From: Vibrio sp. UCD-FRSSP16_30
Lineage (GTDB): Bacteria > Pseudomonadota > Gammaproteobacteria > Enterobacterales > Vibrionaceae
NCBI RefSeq assembly: GCF_001676025.1
Contig: NZ_LZFW01000068.1
Location: forward strand, 1-64,000
Direction: 5' to 3'
Length of the DNA: 64,000 nt
The position numbers and the translations under genes were made by a program. A model generated the notes under the pieces. That model ran no database searches. It was given only the letters and a program-made list of their open reading frames with translations, and was not told where the DNA came from. Below are positions 44,090 through 53,624 of this stretch, in pieces (position 1 is the stretch's first letter; each line of letters starts with the position of its first letter).

Positions 44090-46227
44090 TGAGCTACCAA
44101 CCATTGCTGCTTAATTTCGAAGAAGCAGCTGAACTTCGTAAAGAACTGGGCAAGGATAGCCTACTAGGTAAAGCACTAACTCGCGATATTAAGCAAGCTG
44201 ATGCTTACATCACAGAAGTAGGTATCGAAGTACCAGGTCACGGCGAAGGTGGTGGCTACGAGCACAACCGTCATAAGCAAAACTATATCCACATGGATAT
44301 TGCGGGTCGTTTGTTCTTGATCACTGAAGAAGAAAAGTACCGTGACTATATTGTTGAGATGCTAACTGCTTACGCAAAAGTGTACCCAACACTGGAAAGC
44401 AACGTCAGTAAAGATACTAACCCTCCGGGTAAAATCTTCCACCAAACGCTAAATGAGAACATGTGGATGCTGTACGCGTCTTGTGCTTATTCTTGTGTTT
44501 TCCACACGCTTTCTGATGAGCAAAAAACATTAATTGAAAACGATCTGTTTAAACTAATGATCGACTTGTTTGTTGTGACTTACGGTCATGACTTTGACAT
44601 CGTTCATAACCATGGTTTGTGGGCTGTAGCAGCTGTTGGTATCTGTGGTTACGCGATCAACGATCAAGAATCAGTAGATAAAGCCATGTTTGGCCTTAAA
44701 CTGGACAAAGTGAGCGGCGGTTTCCTAGCTCAGCTTGACCAATTGTTCTCGCCAGATGGCTATTACATGGAAGGTCCTTACTACCACCGTTTCTCACTAC
44801 GTCCAATTTACTTGTTCGCAGAAGCCATTGAGCGTCGCCAACCAGAAATCGGCATTTACGAGTTCAACGATTCAGTGATTAAGACAACCTCTTACGCGGT
44901 ATTTAAAACAGCGTTCCCAGACGGTTCTCTACCAGCTTGTAATGATTCATCAAAAACGATTTCTATCAATGATGAAGGCGTTGTAATGGCAACAAGTGTT
45001 TGTTTCCAACGTTACGAACAAGCAGAAACATTGCTTGCGATGGCAAACCATCAGCAAAACGTTTGGGTACACAGTTCAGGTCTGACTCTGTCTAACGCTG
45101 TAGAAGCAGCCGATGAAATCAAACCATTTAACTGGGGTAGCTTGTACATCACAGATGGCCCTAAAGGCGAAAAAGGCGGCTTAGGCATCCTTCGTCACCG
45201 TGACGCGCAAGATGATGACACTATGGCGCTAATCTGGTTTGGTCAGCACGGTTCTGATCATCAGTATCACTCTGCCTTGGATCACGGTCATTATGACGGT
45301 CTTCACCTAAGCGTATTTAACCGCGGTCTAGAAGTGCTACATGACTACGGTTACGGTCGCTGGGTAAACGTTGAGCCTAAATTTGGCGGTCGTTACATCC
45401 CAGAAAACAAATCTTACTGTAAACAAACTGTTGCTCATAACACAGTCACCGTTGATCAGAAAACGCAGAACAACTTCAACACAGCGCTTGCTGAGTCTAA
45501 GTTTGGTGAGAAGCAATTCTTCAACACTGATAATGCTAAGCTTCAAGGCATGAGTGGCCGTATCTCTGGTTACTACGAAGGTGTTGATATGCAACGTAGT
45601 ATTCTACTTGCTGACATCGAAGAATTCGAAAAACCACTAGTGATTGATGTTTACCGTATTCAGTCAGAAGCTGAGCACCAGTACGACTTGCCAGTGCATT
45701 ACACAGGCCAAATCATCCGTACTGATTTTGAATACCAAACGCAAGCAACACTGAAACCTGTTGGCGAGTCTGACGGTTACCAACACCTATGGAACTTAGG
45801 TTCAGGTAAAGTTGAAGGCAGCTCTCTAGTCAGCTGGTTGGCAAATAACAGCTACTACTCGTTAGTAACCAGTGCAACTGCTGATAGTGAAGTTATCTTT
45901 GCTCGCCTTGGCGCGAACGACCATGACTTTAACCTACGTAGCGAACCTGCGATGATCATGCGCCAATCTGGCAAGAATCACGTATTTGCATCGGTACTAG
46001 AAACTCACGGTTACTTTAACGAAGAGTTTGAGCAATCTGTGAATGCTCGTGGTCTAGTTGAATCTGTAACCGTTGCCGAAAACAACGAAGTAGGCACAGT
46101 AGTTTGCATTAAAACAACATCAGGTAATACATACCATTTCGGTATCTCTAACCTTGATGAAGAAGCACAAAAAGGCGAGCACACAGTAGGTGAGTTCACT
46201 TGGACTGGTTCTTTTGCTCAAATCTAA
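44089..46227 (+). CDS. PL17 oligoalginate lyase (exolytic), second copy
   Basis: 712 residues from ATG 44089, which overlaps the previous stop and follows AGGAG at 44076-44080; the longer reading from 44035 lies inside the first gene and is rejected. It has the same two domains and motifs as its neighbour (IVHNHGLWAVAAVG, then GYYMEGPYYHRFS and DHGHYDGLHLSVFNRG). Overall the two are clearly paralogous but far from identical. No signal peptide. Differences in active-site neighbours (GYYLEGPYYSRF against GYYMEGPYYHRF) suggest a split between polyM and polyG or between chain lengths. Confidence 0.92.
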   Translation: MSYQPLLLNFEEAAELRKELGKDSLLGKALTRDIKQADAYITEVGIEVPGHGEGGGYEHNRHKQNYIHMDIAGRLFLITEEEKYRDYIVEMLTAYAKVYPTLESNVSKDTNPPGKIFHQTLNENMWMLYASCAYSCVFHTLSDEQKTLIENDLFKLMIDLFVVTYGHDFDIVHNHGLWAVAAVGICGYAINDQESVDKAMFGLKLDKVSGGFLAQLDQLFSPDGYYMEGPYYHRFSLRPIYLFAEAIERRQPEIGIYEFNDSVIKTTSYAVFKTAFPDGSLPACNDSSKTISINDEGVVMATSVCFQRYEQAETLLAMANHQQNVWVHSSGLTLSNAVEAADEIKPFNWGSLYITDGPKGEKGGLGILRHRDAQDDDTMALIWFGQHGSDHQYHSALDHGHYDGLHLSVFNRGLEVLHDYGYGRWVNVEPKFGGRYIPENKSYCKQTVAHNTVTVDQKTQNNFNTALAESKFGEKQFFNTDNAKLQGMSGRISGYYEGVDMQRSILLADIEEFEKPLVIDVYRIQSEAEHQYDLPVHYTGQIIRTDFEYQTQATLKPVGESDGYQHLWNLGSGKVEGSSLVSWLANNSYYSLVTSATADSEVIFARLGANDHDFNLRSEPAMIMRQSGKNHVFASVLETHGYFNEEFEQSVNARGLVESVTVAENNEVGTVVCIKTTSGNTYHFGISNLDEEAQKGEHTVGEFTWTGSFAQI

Positions 46228-46284
46228 TCTGAGTAGTAAGGTATTAGGCGAGAACAGTTGATTCAATTCTGATGCTTTAACCAC

Positions 46285-46325
46285 AAAAAACGGATGTTAG
46301 GTTTACCTAACATCCGTTTTTTTAT
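46285..46325 (+). terminator. Bidirectional terminator between PL17 and the MATE gene
   Basis: AAAAAACGGATGTTAGG and CCTAACATCCGTTTTTT form a perfect stem with a 4-5 base loop; poly-A before and poly-T after make it work on both strands. Confidence 0.92.
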
Positions 46326-46447
46326 GTTTTTTTAATGAGTTTACATTACTGCTTAATATATTTTGTTGCATATCAATCTTGCAATTACTGTAAATAAAGC
46401 ATGGGTAAGTTTAAAGGATAAGCTAAACCTTAAGCCAAAGTTTGATA

Positions 46448-47806
46448 TTAGTCGTACATCAATTTCTTTGCTTTTTCGGCATTAAATTCTCTGAGTGATT
46501 TTCTGGCTAAATGTCTAAATGGAATTGCTTTAACGATTTCCTCTATTGGCTGTATCGCAAAGGCCCAAAAGACAGAACCACCAAGGCTCATAATAATCAA
46601 GGCACACAGTGGAATGGAAATCAGCCATTGGCCTGTAAAATTGATTTTAAATACAGCCGATGTTTTGCCTAACGCTCGTAATACATGACCGTGAACCGTG
46701 TTGTATCCACGTACAATGGGCAAGAAGATGTACAGCGGTGCAATAGTGGCAAGAGCGACATAGGTTTCAGAATCTAGGTTTGGATAAACGTGGGCAATAA
46801 CAAAGCTTAATCCGACAAAGAAAATGGAGCAGATCACTGAAATGCCTACCGCGATTTTAATGCTGGTATTGACGTCTTCAACCAAGGTATCCATTTTGTT
46901 TGAACCAATGGCTTGGCTTATGGAAATAGCGGATGAAAGGGCCCACGCAGTGATGAATTGTGTGCCTGAGCGTATCCAAGGCATGATCAGCGTGATAGCT
47001 ACATAAGCATTCATATTCAGCTGCGAATAAAGCAGTTGATAGACGGTTGCACCAATGGACAAAATGGTCATGTTGGCTGCAATAGGAAATACTTCAATGA
47101 AGTGGTTTTTAATGCTTAGTGCTAAACCGTTAAGGTGTTTTTTAAAAGGCAGTTCAATATCATCAGAATAATGAATACACAGCAGTAAATAGATCATTCT
47201 GATGACGATGGCGATCAAAGTACCGGTAGCGGCCCCTTTTAATCCCATCCCTTCAAATCCAGCAAAGCCATAAATGAGAAAATACGAAACAATCGCATTG
47301 ATAGGCATCTCAATCAGATAGCCTTTAAATGGTGTTTTTGTTCGACCTAAGCTGTTAAATAAAGAAATAATGACTTGGGTAATGGCATTGAACAATACTA
47401 AGTATTGAGAAACAGATAAGTAGTGGTTTACTTCAGCATAAAGAGAAGGGTCGCTAGTAAGGGCATTAATGAGCTGATGATTAAACACTTGTAATAAAAC
47501 AAGAAAAATCACTGCTACGCTAAAGTTGATACTCATACCGGCCCAAAAGCCTTTGGCTAAAGAGGCTTTAACACCTGAACCTACCGCGCGACTGAGAACC
47601 AGTTGCGTCCCGTTGGCTAAGGCCATTTGAATGCCAATAATAAAAGCAACAATGGTACTTGCGATGCCCATGGCGGCTAAAGATACTTCACCAAGAGGGG
47701 AGACCTGGAAAGTATCGATCATTAGCATCGATTGCATTAACAGTGCGTTTAACGCCAGTGGCCAGGCGATAGAAATATTCTTTTTTATGTAGGATTGGTC
47801 AGCCAC
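46448..47806 (-). CDS. MATE-family efflux transporter
   Basis: 452 residues with about 12 transmembrane helices in two similar halves; SLAAMGIASTIVAFIIGIQM and GAATGTLIAIVIRMIY fit the MATE/NorM family. It exports cationic or toxic compounds by sodium or proton exchange. It has no obvious link to alginate, though it lies inside the locus, convergent with the PL17 genes and downstream of the 47937 regulator on the same strand (gap of 130 bases). Confidence 0.85.
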   Translation of the reverse strand: MADQSYIKKNISIAWPLALNALLMQSMLMIDTFQVSPLGEVSLAAMGIASTIVAFIIGIQMALANGTQLVLSRAVGSGVKASLAKGFWAGMSINFSVAVIFLVLLQVFNHQLINALTSDPSLYAEVNHYLSVSQYLVLFNAITQVIISLFNSLGRTKTPFKGYLIEMPINAIVSYFLIYGFAGFEGMGLKGAATGTLIAIVIRMIYLLLCIHYSDDIELPFKKHLNGLALSIKNHFIEVFPIAANMTILSIGATVYQLLYSQLNMNAYVAITLIMPWIRSGTQFITAWALSSAISISQAIGSNKMDTLVEDVNTSIKIAVGISVICSIFFVGLSFVIAHVYPNLDSETYVALATIAPLYIFLPIVRGYNTVHGHVLRALGKTSAVFKINFTGQWLISIPLCALIIMSLGGSVFWAFAIQPIEEIVKAIPFRHLARKSLREFNAEKAKKLMYD

Positions 47807-47936
47807 GAGATTACCTTTGTTGATTCATGATGAATAAAATTTATCGGGCAGCAGTCAGCCCGGATAAATTTACCATCAGAATAATGCCACTGAGTGGGCA
47901 GATAATCAATAAATGAAACGCTATTTTAATTTTATT

Positions 47937-48647
47937 TTAGGATACTTTAGCTAGCTTTTGATTGTCGTCATTAAGCAGATTTAATGAGGCTATGCGCGCG
48001 TTTTCAGCATTGCCTGACATGATGCCATCATAAATTGCTTTATGTTCTGCTAGGCAAAAACGACCGCCAATTGCAGAATAATCAATGTATTCTTTAAACA
48101 TAGTAGAAAGAATATTACTGAACGGCAGGTAAAACTGATTGCCAGTAGCTAAGAAAATAGTACGGTGAAACAGGAGATCATTGATACTCCAATTTTCGTA
48201 ATCAAATTCGTTGGCTGCAACAGTCATGCGCTGGAAATACTTAGAAAGATCTTTACGTTGTTCAACCGTTGCGTTGGTGGCAGCGAGTGCACAAGCAGCA
48301 GGTTCAATCGCTTTACGAAGACCTAAAAACTGAGATAAAAACGGTTTAATATCTTCTAAATCTTGAATCCAGTCCAGAAATTGAGGGTCTAAAAAGTGCC
48401 ATTCTTTACGAGAACAAATTCGAGTGCCGACTTTTGGTTTGGATTGAATAAGTCCTTTAGCAGAAAGTAATTTTGTTGATTCTCTGAGCGCTGTACGACT
48501 GACCCCAAATGCTTCACACAACTCAGTTTCGCATGGGATTTTTTGATTTTCTTTAAGTTCACCAGACAAAATCTTACGAGCAATTTGCCTAGCAACTTGG
48601 ACATGAATTCGACGGTCTGAATTTTCTACTAACGTGAAAAACGACAT
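47937..48647 (-). CDS. FadR-type GntR transcriptional regulator, first of a divergent pair
   Basis: 236 residues from ATG 48647 behind AGGTGG; a GTG at 48656 adds three residues. N-terminal GntR winged helix (ETELCEAFGVSRTALRESTK, then GLIQSKPKVGTRI) and an all-helical FCD ligand domain with metal-binding His/Asp residues (LLFHRTIFLATGNQF, then AEHKAIYDGIMSGN). A paralogue at 49246 faces away from it. FadR-type regulators of this kind usually respond to a sugar acid, so DEH or KDG is the likely ligand here. Confidence 0.88.
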   Translation of the reverse strand: MSFFTLVENSDRRIHVQVARQIARKILSGELKENQKIPCETELCEAFGVSRTALRESTKLLSAKGLIQSKPKVGTRICSRKEWHFLDPQFLDWIQDLEDIKPFLSQFLGLRKAIEPAACALAATNATVEQRKDLSKYFQRMTVAANEFDYENWSINDLLFHRTIFLATGNQFYLPFSNILSTMFKEYIDYSAIGGRFCLAEHKAIYDGIMSGNAENARIASLNLLNDDNQKLAKVS

Positions 48648-49245
48648 TTCTACCACCTGAGTAATATATAAAGTCAGCTATTGCTGCCTTAAAAGGTCAT
48701 CAGTTTTTTTACTGTGACAACAAGGTTCCAACTGAACCTTTAGATATCCCTAGCAGACGACTAACGTATGGGTAAAAACAACATAATAAATTAAGTGTTT
48801 AAAACTCGTTAAATACAGATATTTACCGGCATATTCTTTATTTTAATTAGAGTGCCATATTGTATATGAACATTGTTATTTTCAATTTAATACATTCTGT
48901 AATGATTAATAATTGAATAACGAATACTCAGCGTTGTACTGGGGAATCTTTTGTTACTAAAATAATACAATAAGATTTTACAACTTCAACAAAAATAAGC
49001 GAAAATGACAAATTGCAAGTTAAAATTCAGACTTTAGTCACGAAAACTGACATATTCTGAATCTCTAACTAAGCTGTATGTAAATGCGGTGTTTTGTTGT
49101 TGTGGCGGGGTTGAAAGCTTATGTTACGTTTTTTAAACCTACATTTAATGGGGTATATCACGTTTGAGCTTCATATTAATGACGTAATTGAATCGAACTG
49201 ATATATTCATGCATAGATAATACATTATATAAGTAAACTAAAATT
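48648..49245. promoter_or_regulatory. Divergent promoter region of the two GntR genes
   Basis: About 600 bases without a gene. Sequences related to the regulon operator occur at 48858 (TATTGTATATGAAC) and at 48963 (TAATACAATAAG; its reverse complement contains TATTGTATTA). Near 49217 there is ATAATACATTAT. These suggest autoregulation or cross-regulation of the pair. Confidence 0.5.
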
Positions 49246-49959
49246 ATGGCTGGATCATTTAATTCAATTGCAGGCTCTAAACGGAGTTTGCATGTACAGG
49301 TTGCTCGTGAAATAGCACGAGGCATTCTATCTGGAGCTTTACCACAGGGGTCTATTTTACCTGGGGAAATGACGCTTTGTGAACAGTTCGGTATTAGTCG
49401 TACTGCACTTCGTGAAGCAGTAAAATTACTTACCTCTAAAGGACTGTTAGAGTCTCGTCCTAAAGTTGGTACTAAGGTTGTTAACCGTGCATATTGGAAC
49501 TTCCTTGACCCTCAACTAATCGAATGGATGGACGGTTTAGCTGATATCGATCAGTTTTGTTTTCAATTCTTAGGTTTAAGACGAGCTATCGAACCTGAGG
49601 CTTGTGCGTTGGCTGCACAGTTTGCGACGGCTGAGCAACGTATTGAACTCTCTGAAACTTTTCAAGAGATGGTAGAGGTTGCCTCTGAAGAGGAGTTAAA
49701 CATTGAGCGTTGGACGGATGTAGATATGCGATTCCATAGTTTAATTTTTAATTCAACTGGGAATGATTTCTATCTACCATTTGGCAATATTCTTACGACT
49801 ATGTTTGTTAACTTTATTGTGCATTCTTCAGAAGAAGGCAATACTTGCATAAATGAACACCGTGAAATTTATGATGCAATTATGGCAGGCAATAGCGATA
49901 AGGCACGACAAGCATCTGCTGAGCATCTGCAAGAAGGCAACCATCGTTTAGTGATTTAA
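49246..49959 (+). CDS. FadR-type GntR transcriptional regulator, second of a divergent pair
   Basis: 237 residues: GntR winged helix (MTLCEQFGISRTALREAVKL, then GLLESRPKVGTKV) and an FCD domain with the same motif layout as the 47937 protein (MRFHSLIFNSTGNDF, then INEHREIYDAIMAGN). The two share the LDPQ.(L/I)(D/E)WM/I segment after the helix and arose by duplication. Their recognition helices are nearly the same, so they may compete for one operator with different ligands. No strong ribosome binding site precedes ATG 49246. A terminator follows. Confidence 0.88.
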   Translation: MAGSFNSIAGSKRSLHVQVAREIARGILSGALPQGSILPGEMTLCEQFGISRTALREAVKLLTSKGLLESRPKVGTKVVNRAYWNFLDPQLIEWMDGLADIDQFCFQFLGLRRAIEPEACALAAQFATAEQRIELSETFQEMVEVASEEELNIERWTDVDMRFHSLIFNSTGNDFYLPFGNILTTMFVNFIVHSSEEGNTCINEHREIYDAIMAGNSDKARQASAEHLQEGNHRLVI

Positions 49960-49988
49960 ACGAGACAAGATATTGCTCTATATTTAGA

Positions 49989-50014
49989 AAAGCATACTTA
50001 GGTATGCTTTTTTT
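49989..50014 (+). terminator. Terminator after the second GntR gene
   Basis: AAAGCATAC-TTAG-GTATGCTTT followed by TTTTTG, 30 bases after the stop. Confidence 0.9.
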
Positions 50015-50147
50015 GTATTAATTTAAAAAATTTTTTAAAAAATTTGAGGTTACATTAGTTACATTTCTCTTACTAATGAGAAATTTAGCTATATAATAAT
50101 ACTAAATGGTCGATAGGCCACCTTCTGCAACGTTCAAGAGACCTAAT

Positions 50148-52013
50148 ATGACAGAATCTCTACTACCGAATATTATTCAATTTCTGAGTCAAATTGACCC
50201 GTTTGACAAGATCCCTAAGCCAGCGCTTCGTGAATTGGCTTCTCAGGTGCAAATTACTTATTTGAGCAAGGGAGAAGATGTTGATCTTTGCTCTGAAGGT
50301 GAAGAAAAATATCTTTATATTGTTCGAACTGGCTCAATGGAGCAACGTAAAGCAGATGGTGTGCTTAGGGCTCGATTGGGTGCGGAAGATCTATTTGGCT
50401 TCACCTTTTTAGACTCTACAATTGATAGTGACAAAGGTTATAAAGCGGTCGCCATTGAACATACATTACTGTATTTGATTTCTCATTCTGCATTGCAGCA
50501 ACTCTTCAAATCGTCTCCAGAAAGTGCTGAGCATTTTGCTTCTCAAGCTCAAGTTCGTTTAAAGTCTGCATTGGATGTGGTTTGGTCAGATAAAGAAAAA
50601 GGGCTCTTTATTAAAAGAGTTCAAGAGGTTGCAAGCGGACGCGTTGCCGTAGTACAAGCTGACCAAACTATTCAAGAAGTTGCCCACGAAATGCGCATTG
50701 TTAAGCGTACTTCATGTGCGGTTATTTATGATAAAAATGAAATCGTTGGTTTGATCACAGATAGAGATATGACCAAGCGTGTGATTGCTTTAGGTGCTTC
50801 TATCGATCAGCCTATTTCGACGGTAATGACCTATTCTCCATTAACCATTAAACCCGATGATTTGGTATTACATGCCGCCTCGATAATGATGCAGTTTAAT
50901 ATCAGAAACTTACCGATTGTTGAAAACAATAAGGTTCTGGGTTTATTAACAACTTCGCACCTTGTACAAAATCACCGTGTGCAAGCAATTTTCTTGATTG
51001 AAAAAATCAAATACGCCACTAGCGTCTCAACATTGGCAAGTTTTACCCCAGAACGACAAGCTATTTTTGAAGCTTTAGTTGAGGGTAAAGTTGGGCCTGA
51101 AGTCATTGGTCAAGTAATGACGATGATTTTTGATGCTTACACTCGCCGAATCATTCAAATCTCTATTGATAAACTGGGACCACCACCGTGTGAGTTTGCC
51201 TGGATTGTTGCAGGCTCTCATGCTCGAAACGAAGTCCATATGCTTTCGGACCAAGATAGTGCGATTGTGCTTGCTGATGATGTCACAGAGAATGACAAAA
51301 TCTACTTCAAACATCTTTCAAGTTTGGTTTGTAATGGATTATCCAGTTGTGATTACCCGCTATGTTCGGGTAATTATATGGCAATGAACCCTAAATGGTG
51401 CCAGCCTGTTAGCACATGGAAACATTATTATAAGAAATGGGTAGCAAACCCTGAGTATGAACGTCTATTAAACATCAGTGTCTTCTTAGAAATTCGTTCC
51501 ATTTATGGTAATAACCATTATGAGAAGATACTGAAAGATGAAATGTACAAAAACATTCGAGAGAGCCGTGAATTTTTGTTGATGTTGACTAACGATGCAG
51601 TGAACACCAGTCCACCGCTTGGGATCTTTAACAGTTTAGTGCTTGAAAAATCAGGCGAAAACAAAAAGACATTGAATGTGAAGAAGTACGCGATTACGTT
51701 AATTATCGATTTAGCGCGTATTTATGGTTTAGCGGTGGAGAGTGATCACTCTGCAACGGATAAACGTTTTCAGGCGGCTTATGAAAACGGATTTTTGTCT
51801 GAAGATTCCTACAAAAATATCTTAGGTGCGTATGAGTTCATCCTTTCATTTAGGTTTAACCATCAGCTTACCGCACTAAAAAATGGTGAAGAGCCAGATA
51901 ACAACATCGATCCAAATAGCTTTGGTAGTTTTGAACGAGGCCATTTGAAAGATGCATTTAGGATCATCGCTGATTTACAAGAAGCGGCTAAGGTTAGATT
52001 TGGGACACGATAA
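50148..52013 (+). CDS. Cyclic-nucleotide-binding, CBS and DUF294 nucleotidyltransferase-like protein
   Basis: 621 residues from ATG 50148; an upstream in-frame ATG at 50106 would add 14 residues not typical of the family. Domains in order: cNMP-binding beta-barrel (about 10-135), a pair of CBS motifs (about 165-290, VIYDKNEIVGLITDRDMTKR), a DUF294 nucleotidyltransferase-like domain with GSHARNE and the metal pair in LSDQDSAIVL, then DUF294_C. Homologues usually lie beside an exonuclease gene and the acetyl-CoA synthetase/acetate permease genes, where they tune acetate metabolism. Here the exonuclease is present but the acetate genes are not. Confidence 0.88.
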   Translation: MTESLLPNIIQFLSQIDPFDKIPKPALRELASQVQITYLSKGEDVDLCSEGEEKYLYIVRTGSMEQRKADGVLRARLGAEDLFGFTFLDSTIDSDKGYKAVAIEHTLLYLISHSALQQLFKSSPESAEHFASQAQVRLKSALDVVWSDKEKGLFIKRVQEVASGRVAVVQADQTIQEVAHEMRIVKRTSCAVIYDKNEIVGLITDRDMTKRVIALGASIDQPISTVMTYSPLTIKPDDLVLHAASIMMQFNIRNLPIVENNKVLGLLTTSHLVQNHRVQAIFLIEKIKYATSVSTLASFTPERQAIFEALVEGKVGPEVIGQVMTMIFDAYTRRIIQISIDKLGPPPCEFAWIVAGSHARNEVHMLSDQDSAIVLADDVTENDKIYFKHLSSLVCNGLSSCDYPLCSGNYMAMNPKWCQPVSTWKHYYKKWVANPEYERLLNISVFLEIRSIYGNNHYEKILKDEMYKNIRESREFLLMLTNDAVNTSPPLGIFNSLVLEKSGENKKTLNVKKYAITLIIDLARIYGLAVESDHSATDKRFQAAYENGFLSEDSYKNILGAYEFILSFRFNHQLTALKNGEEPDNNIDPNSFGSFERGHLKDAFRIIADLQEAAKVRFGTR

Positions 52014-52016
52014 TCT

Positions 52017-52724
52017 ATGTTGAAATTCTTTCATCCTTTAGAGCGCACAAAACGGATGCGTAAGACGCTAGTAGACAATACGGCAACGTCTCAGTTGTTT
52101 CGTCGATTACTAGAAAGCCCGTCACCAGAGGTAAGCACTTTATCCAGTGAATTGGATTACATTATCTTGGATTTGGAAACCACTGGATTAGACAGTTTAA
52201 ATGACATAATCCTATCGATAGGGTGGGTGGTTCTTTCAAAAAGAAAGATCGATCTTGCCGGTGCTTGTCATTATTACATCAACCAAGAATCACAGGTTAA
52301 GCCCGAAACGGCGATCATCAATCACATTACGCCAGAGATGCTCAATGAAGGTGTCTCTATTCATGATGCAATGAAAGCTTTTTATGATGCTGCATTGGGC
52401 AAGGTGATTGTTGCTCATGGTTGTGTGGTTGAGACAAACTTTATTAATCAGTACCTTAAAACTCATTACCATGTGTGGGATCTTCCTTTTATATGGTTAG
52501 ATACTTTATGTATTGAGAAGAAAATGGCTAAGGCGCGCAATGATGTTGAAGACGTTGATCTGACTTTATCTGGTACTCGAGCGCGTTATAAACTTCCTGA
52601 ATACAACGGACATAACGCACTTTGCGATGCATTATCAACTGCTGAATTGTTGATGGCGCAGATAAAGCGTTTAGAACCTGATCAAGATATTAAGTTTGGC
52701 TATTTGTATAAACTAGGAAACTAG
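52017..52724 (+). CDS. DnaQ-like 3'-5' exonuclease
   Basis: 235 residues of the DEDDh exonuclease fold: Exo I in LDLETTGLD, Exo II near HGCVVETNF, and Exo III in GHNALCDALS with the catalytic His and Asp. It starts 3 bases after the DUF294 stop and is co-transcribed with it, as in many gammaproteobacteria. The substrate is not known; such stand-alone epsilon-like proteins can act on RNA or nucleotides as well as DNA. A strong terminator follows. Confidence 0.88.
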   Translation: MLKFFHPLERTKRMRKTLVDNTATSQLFRRLLESPSPEVSTLSSELDYIILDLETTGLDSLNDIILSIGWVVLSKRKIDLAGACHYYINQESQVKPETAIINHITPEMLNEGVSIHDAMKAFYDAALGKVIVAHGCVVETNFINQYLKTHYHVWDLPFIWLDTLCIEKKMAKARNDVEDVDLTLSGTRARYKLPEYNGHNALCDALSTAELLMAQIKRLEPDQDIKFGYLYKLGN

Positions 52725-52764
52725 CTTGATACAGCACTGAAAAGTCAGTGAGTTTAAACGAATA

Positions 52765-52800
52765 AATGCCAGTTTCATAAAGTGAAACTGGCATTTTTTA
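52765..52800 (+). terminator. Intrinsic terminator after the exonuclease gene
   Basis: AAATGCCAGTTTCA-TAAAG-TGAAACTGGCATTT is a perfect 14-bp stem followed by TTTT, 40 bases after the stop. Confidence 0.93.
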
Positions 52801-52855
52801 TAGCTAAAATTATATTCAAAAGGTTTAGAAGCTATAAGCGTTTTAAACGCAAGAC

Positions 52856-53536
52856 TTAGAAGCTGTAAGTTAGACCTACACGGCTACGAAGTTCGCGCGT
52901 TGCACTTTTTGAACTTGTGCTCGCATCACCAAATTCAACATACGGATACCAGTCACCAAATTTGCGACCCGCGGTTAGGTTTAATTCGTAGTTTTCTTCT
53001 GAGTGATCATAGATGTCGTAACCATCTGCATTGTAGTAGTTAGCTTCAAAGCCAAACTTCCACTGTTCTATTGAGTAATTAATATTACCTGTAATACGGT
53101 GACGGTATTGTGTGTCATCGCCATCACTGTACGTTTTAATATCGTAACGATAACGAGCGCTTAACTTAAGACCCTTAACACTATCAAGAGCGTAAGTTGC
53201 ACGTAATTGAGGCTTATATGTCATGCCACTACTACGGCCCTCAATTGGCATACCGGGTTGAATAGTCCAGTTAGTGCCATCAATTTTATGACGGTAACCT
53301 AAATCGAGCTCCCAGCCATTGTTCTTAAGATCTTGCATAAATTCGCCATCTTCACCTTTAAACTTCAGTTCCCCACTAAAGTAGAAGTTTCCGATGCTAT
53401 CGCCCATTTTGATACGGCTAGAGTGCTGCTCCGTGTGGCTCTTATATTCGTGACGGACATTGATTGATGCTGCATTTACTGAAGTTGCGGCAACTGTTGT
53501 CAGTAGAGCAAGAATAACTTTGTTTGAAGATTTCAT
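52856..53536 (-). CDS. KdgM-family outer-membrane oligouronate porin, copy 1
   Basis: 226 residues from ATG 53536, where a typical signal peptide begins (MKSSNKVILALLTTVAATSVNA). The mature protein has the KdgM pattern: an early RHEYK...HSSRIKMGDSIGNFYF, the central NWTIQPGMPIEGRSSGMTYK, and a C-terminal TRELRSRVGLTYSF ending in Phe as outer-membrane barrels do. KdgM porins are 12-stranded and pass acidic oligosaccharides. It is a single gene, unlike the other two copies, which are paired with lipoproteins. Confidence 0.9.
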   Translation of the reverse strand: MKSSNKVILALLTTVAATSVNAASINVRHEYKSHTEQHSSRIKMGDSIGNFYFSGELKFKGEDGEFMQDLKNNGWELDLGYRHKIDGTNWTIQPGMPIEGRSSGMTYKPQLRATYALDSVKGLKLSARYRYDIKTYSDGDDTQYRHRITGNINYSIEQWKFGFEANYYNADGYDIYDHSEENYELNLTAGRKFGDWYPYVEFGDASTSSKSATRELRSRVGLTYSF

Positions 53537-53565
53537 TTGATAACCCTGTGAGTCATTGTTGGTGT

Positions 53566-53578
53566 TAATGTATGACAA
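53566..53578. promoter_or_regulatory. Regulon operator ahead of KdgM copy 1
   Basis: The exact 13-mer TTGTCATACATTA on the minus strand, 30 bases before the start codon. The same 13-mer precedes KdgM copies 2 and 3. Confidence 0.75.
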
Positions 53579-53608
53579 ATATAATAAGGATTAGATTGCA
53601 TATCTGCA

Positions 53609-53624
53609 TGTGACCAGGCTCACT
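53609..53624. promoter_or_regulatory. CRP-like site ahead of KdgM copy 1
   Basis: TGTGA-CCAGGC-TCACT, 31 bases upstream of the operator. A second candidate, AGTGA-CTGTGC-TCACA, lies at 53814-53829. The rest of the gap to 54033 has a GCAAGCG/CGCTTGC hairpin at 53969-53994. Confidence 0.7.
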
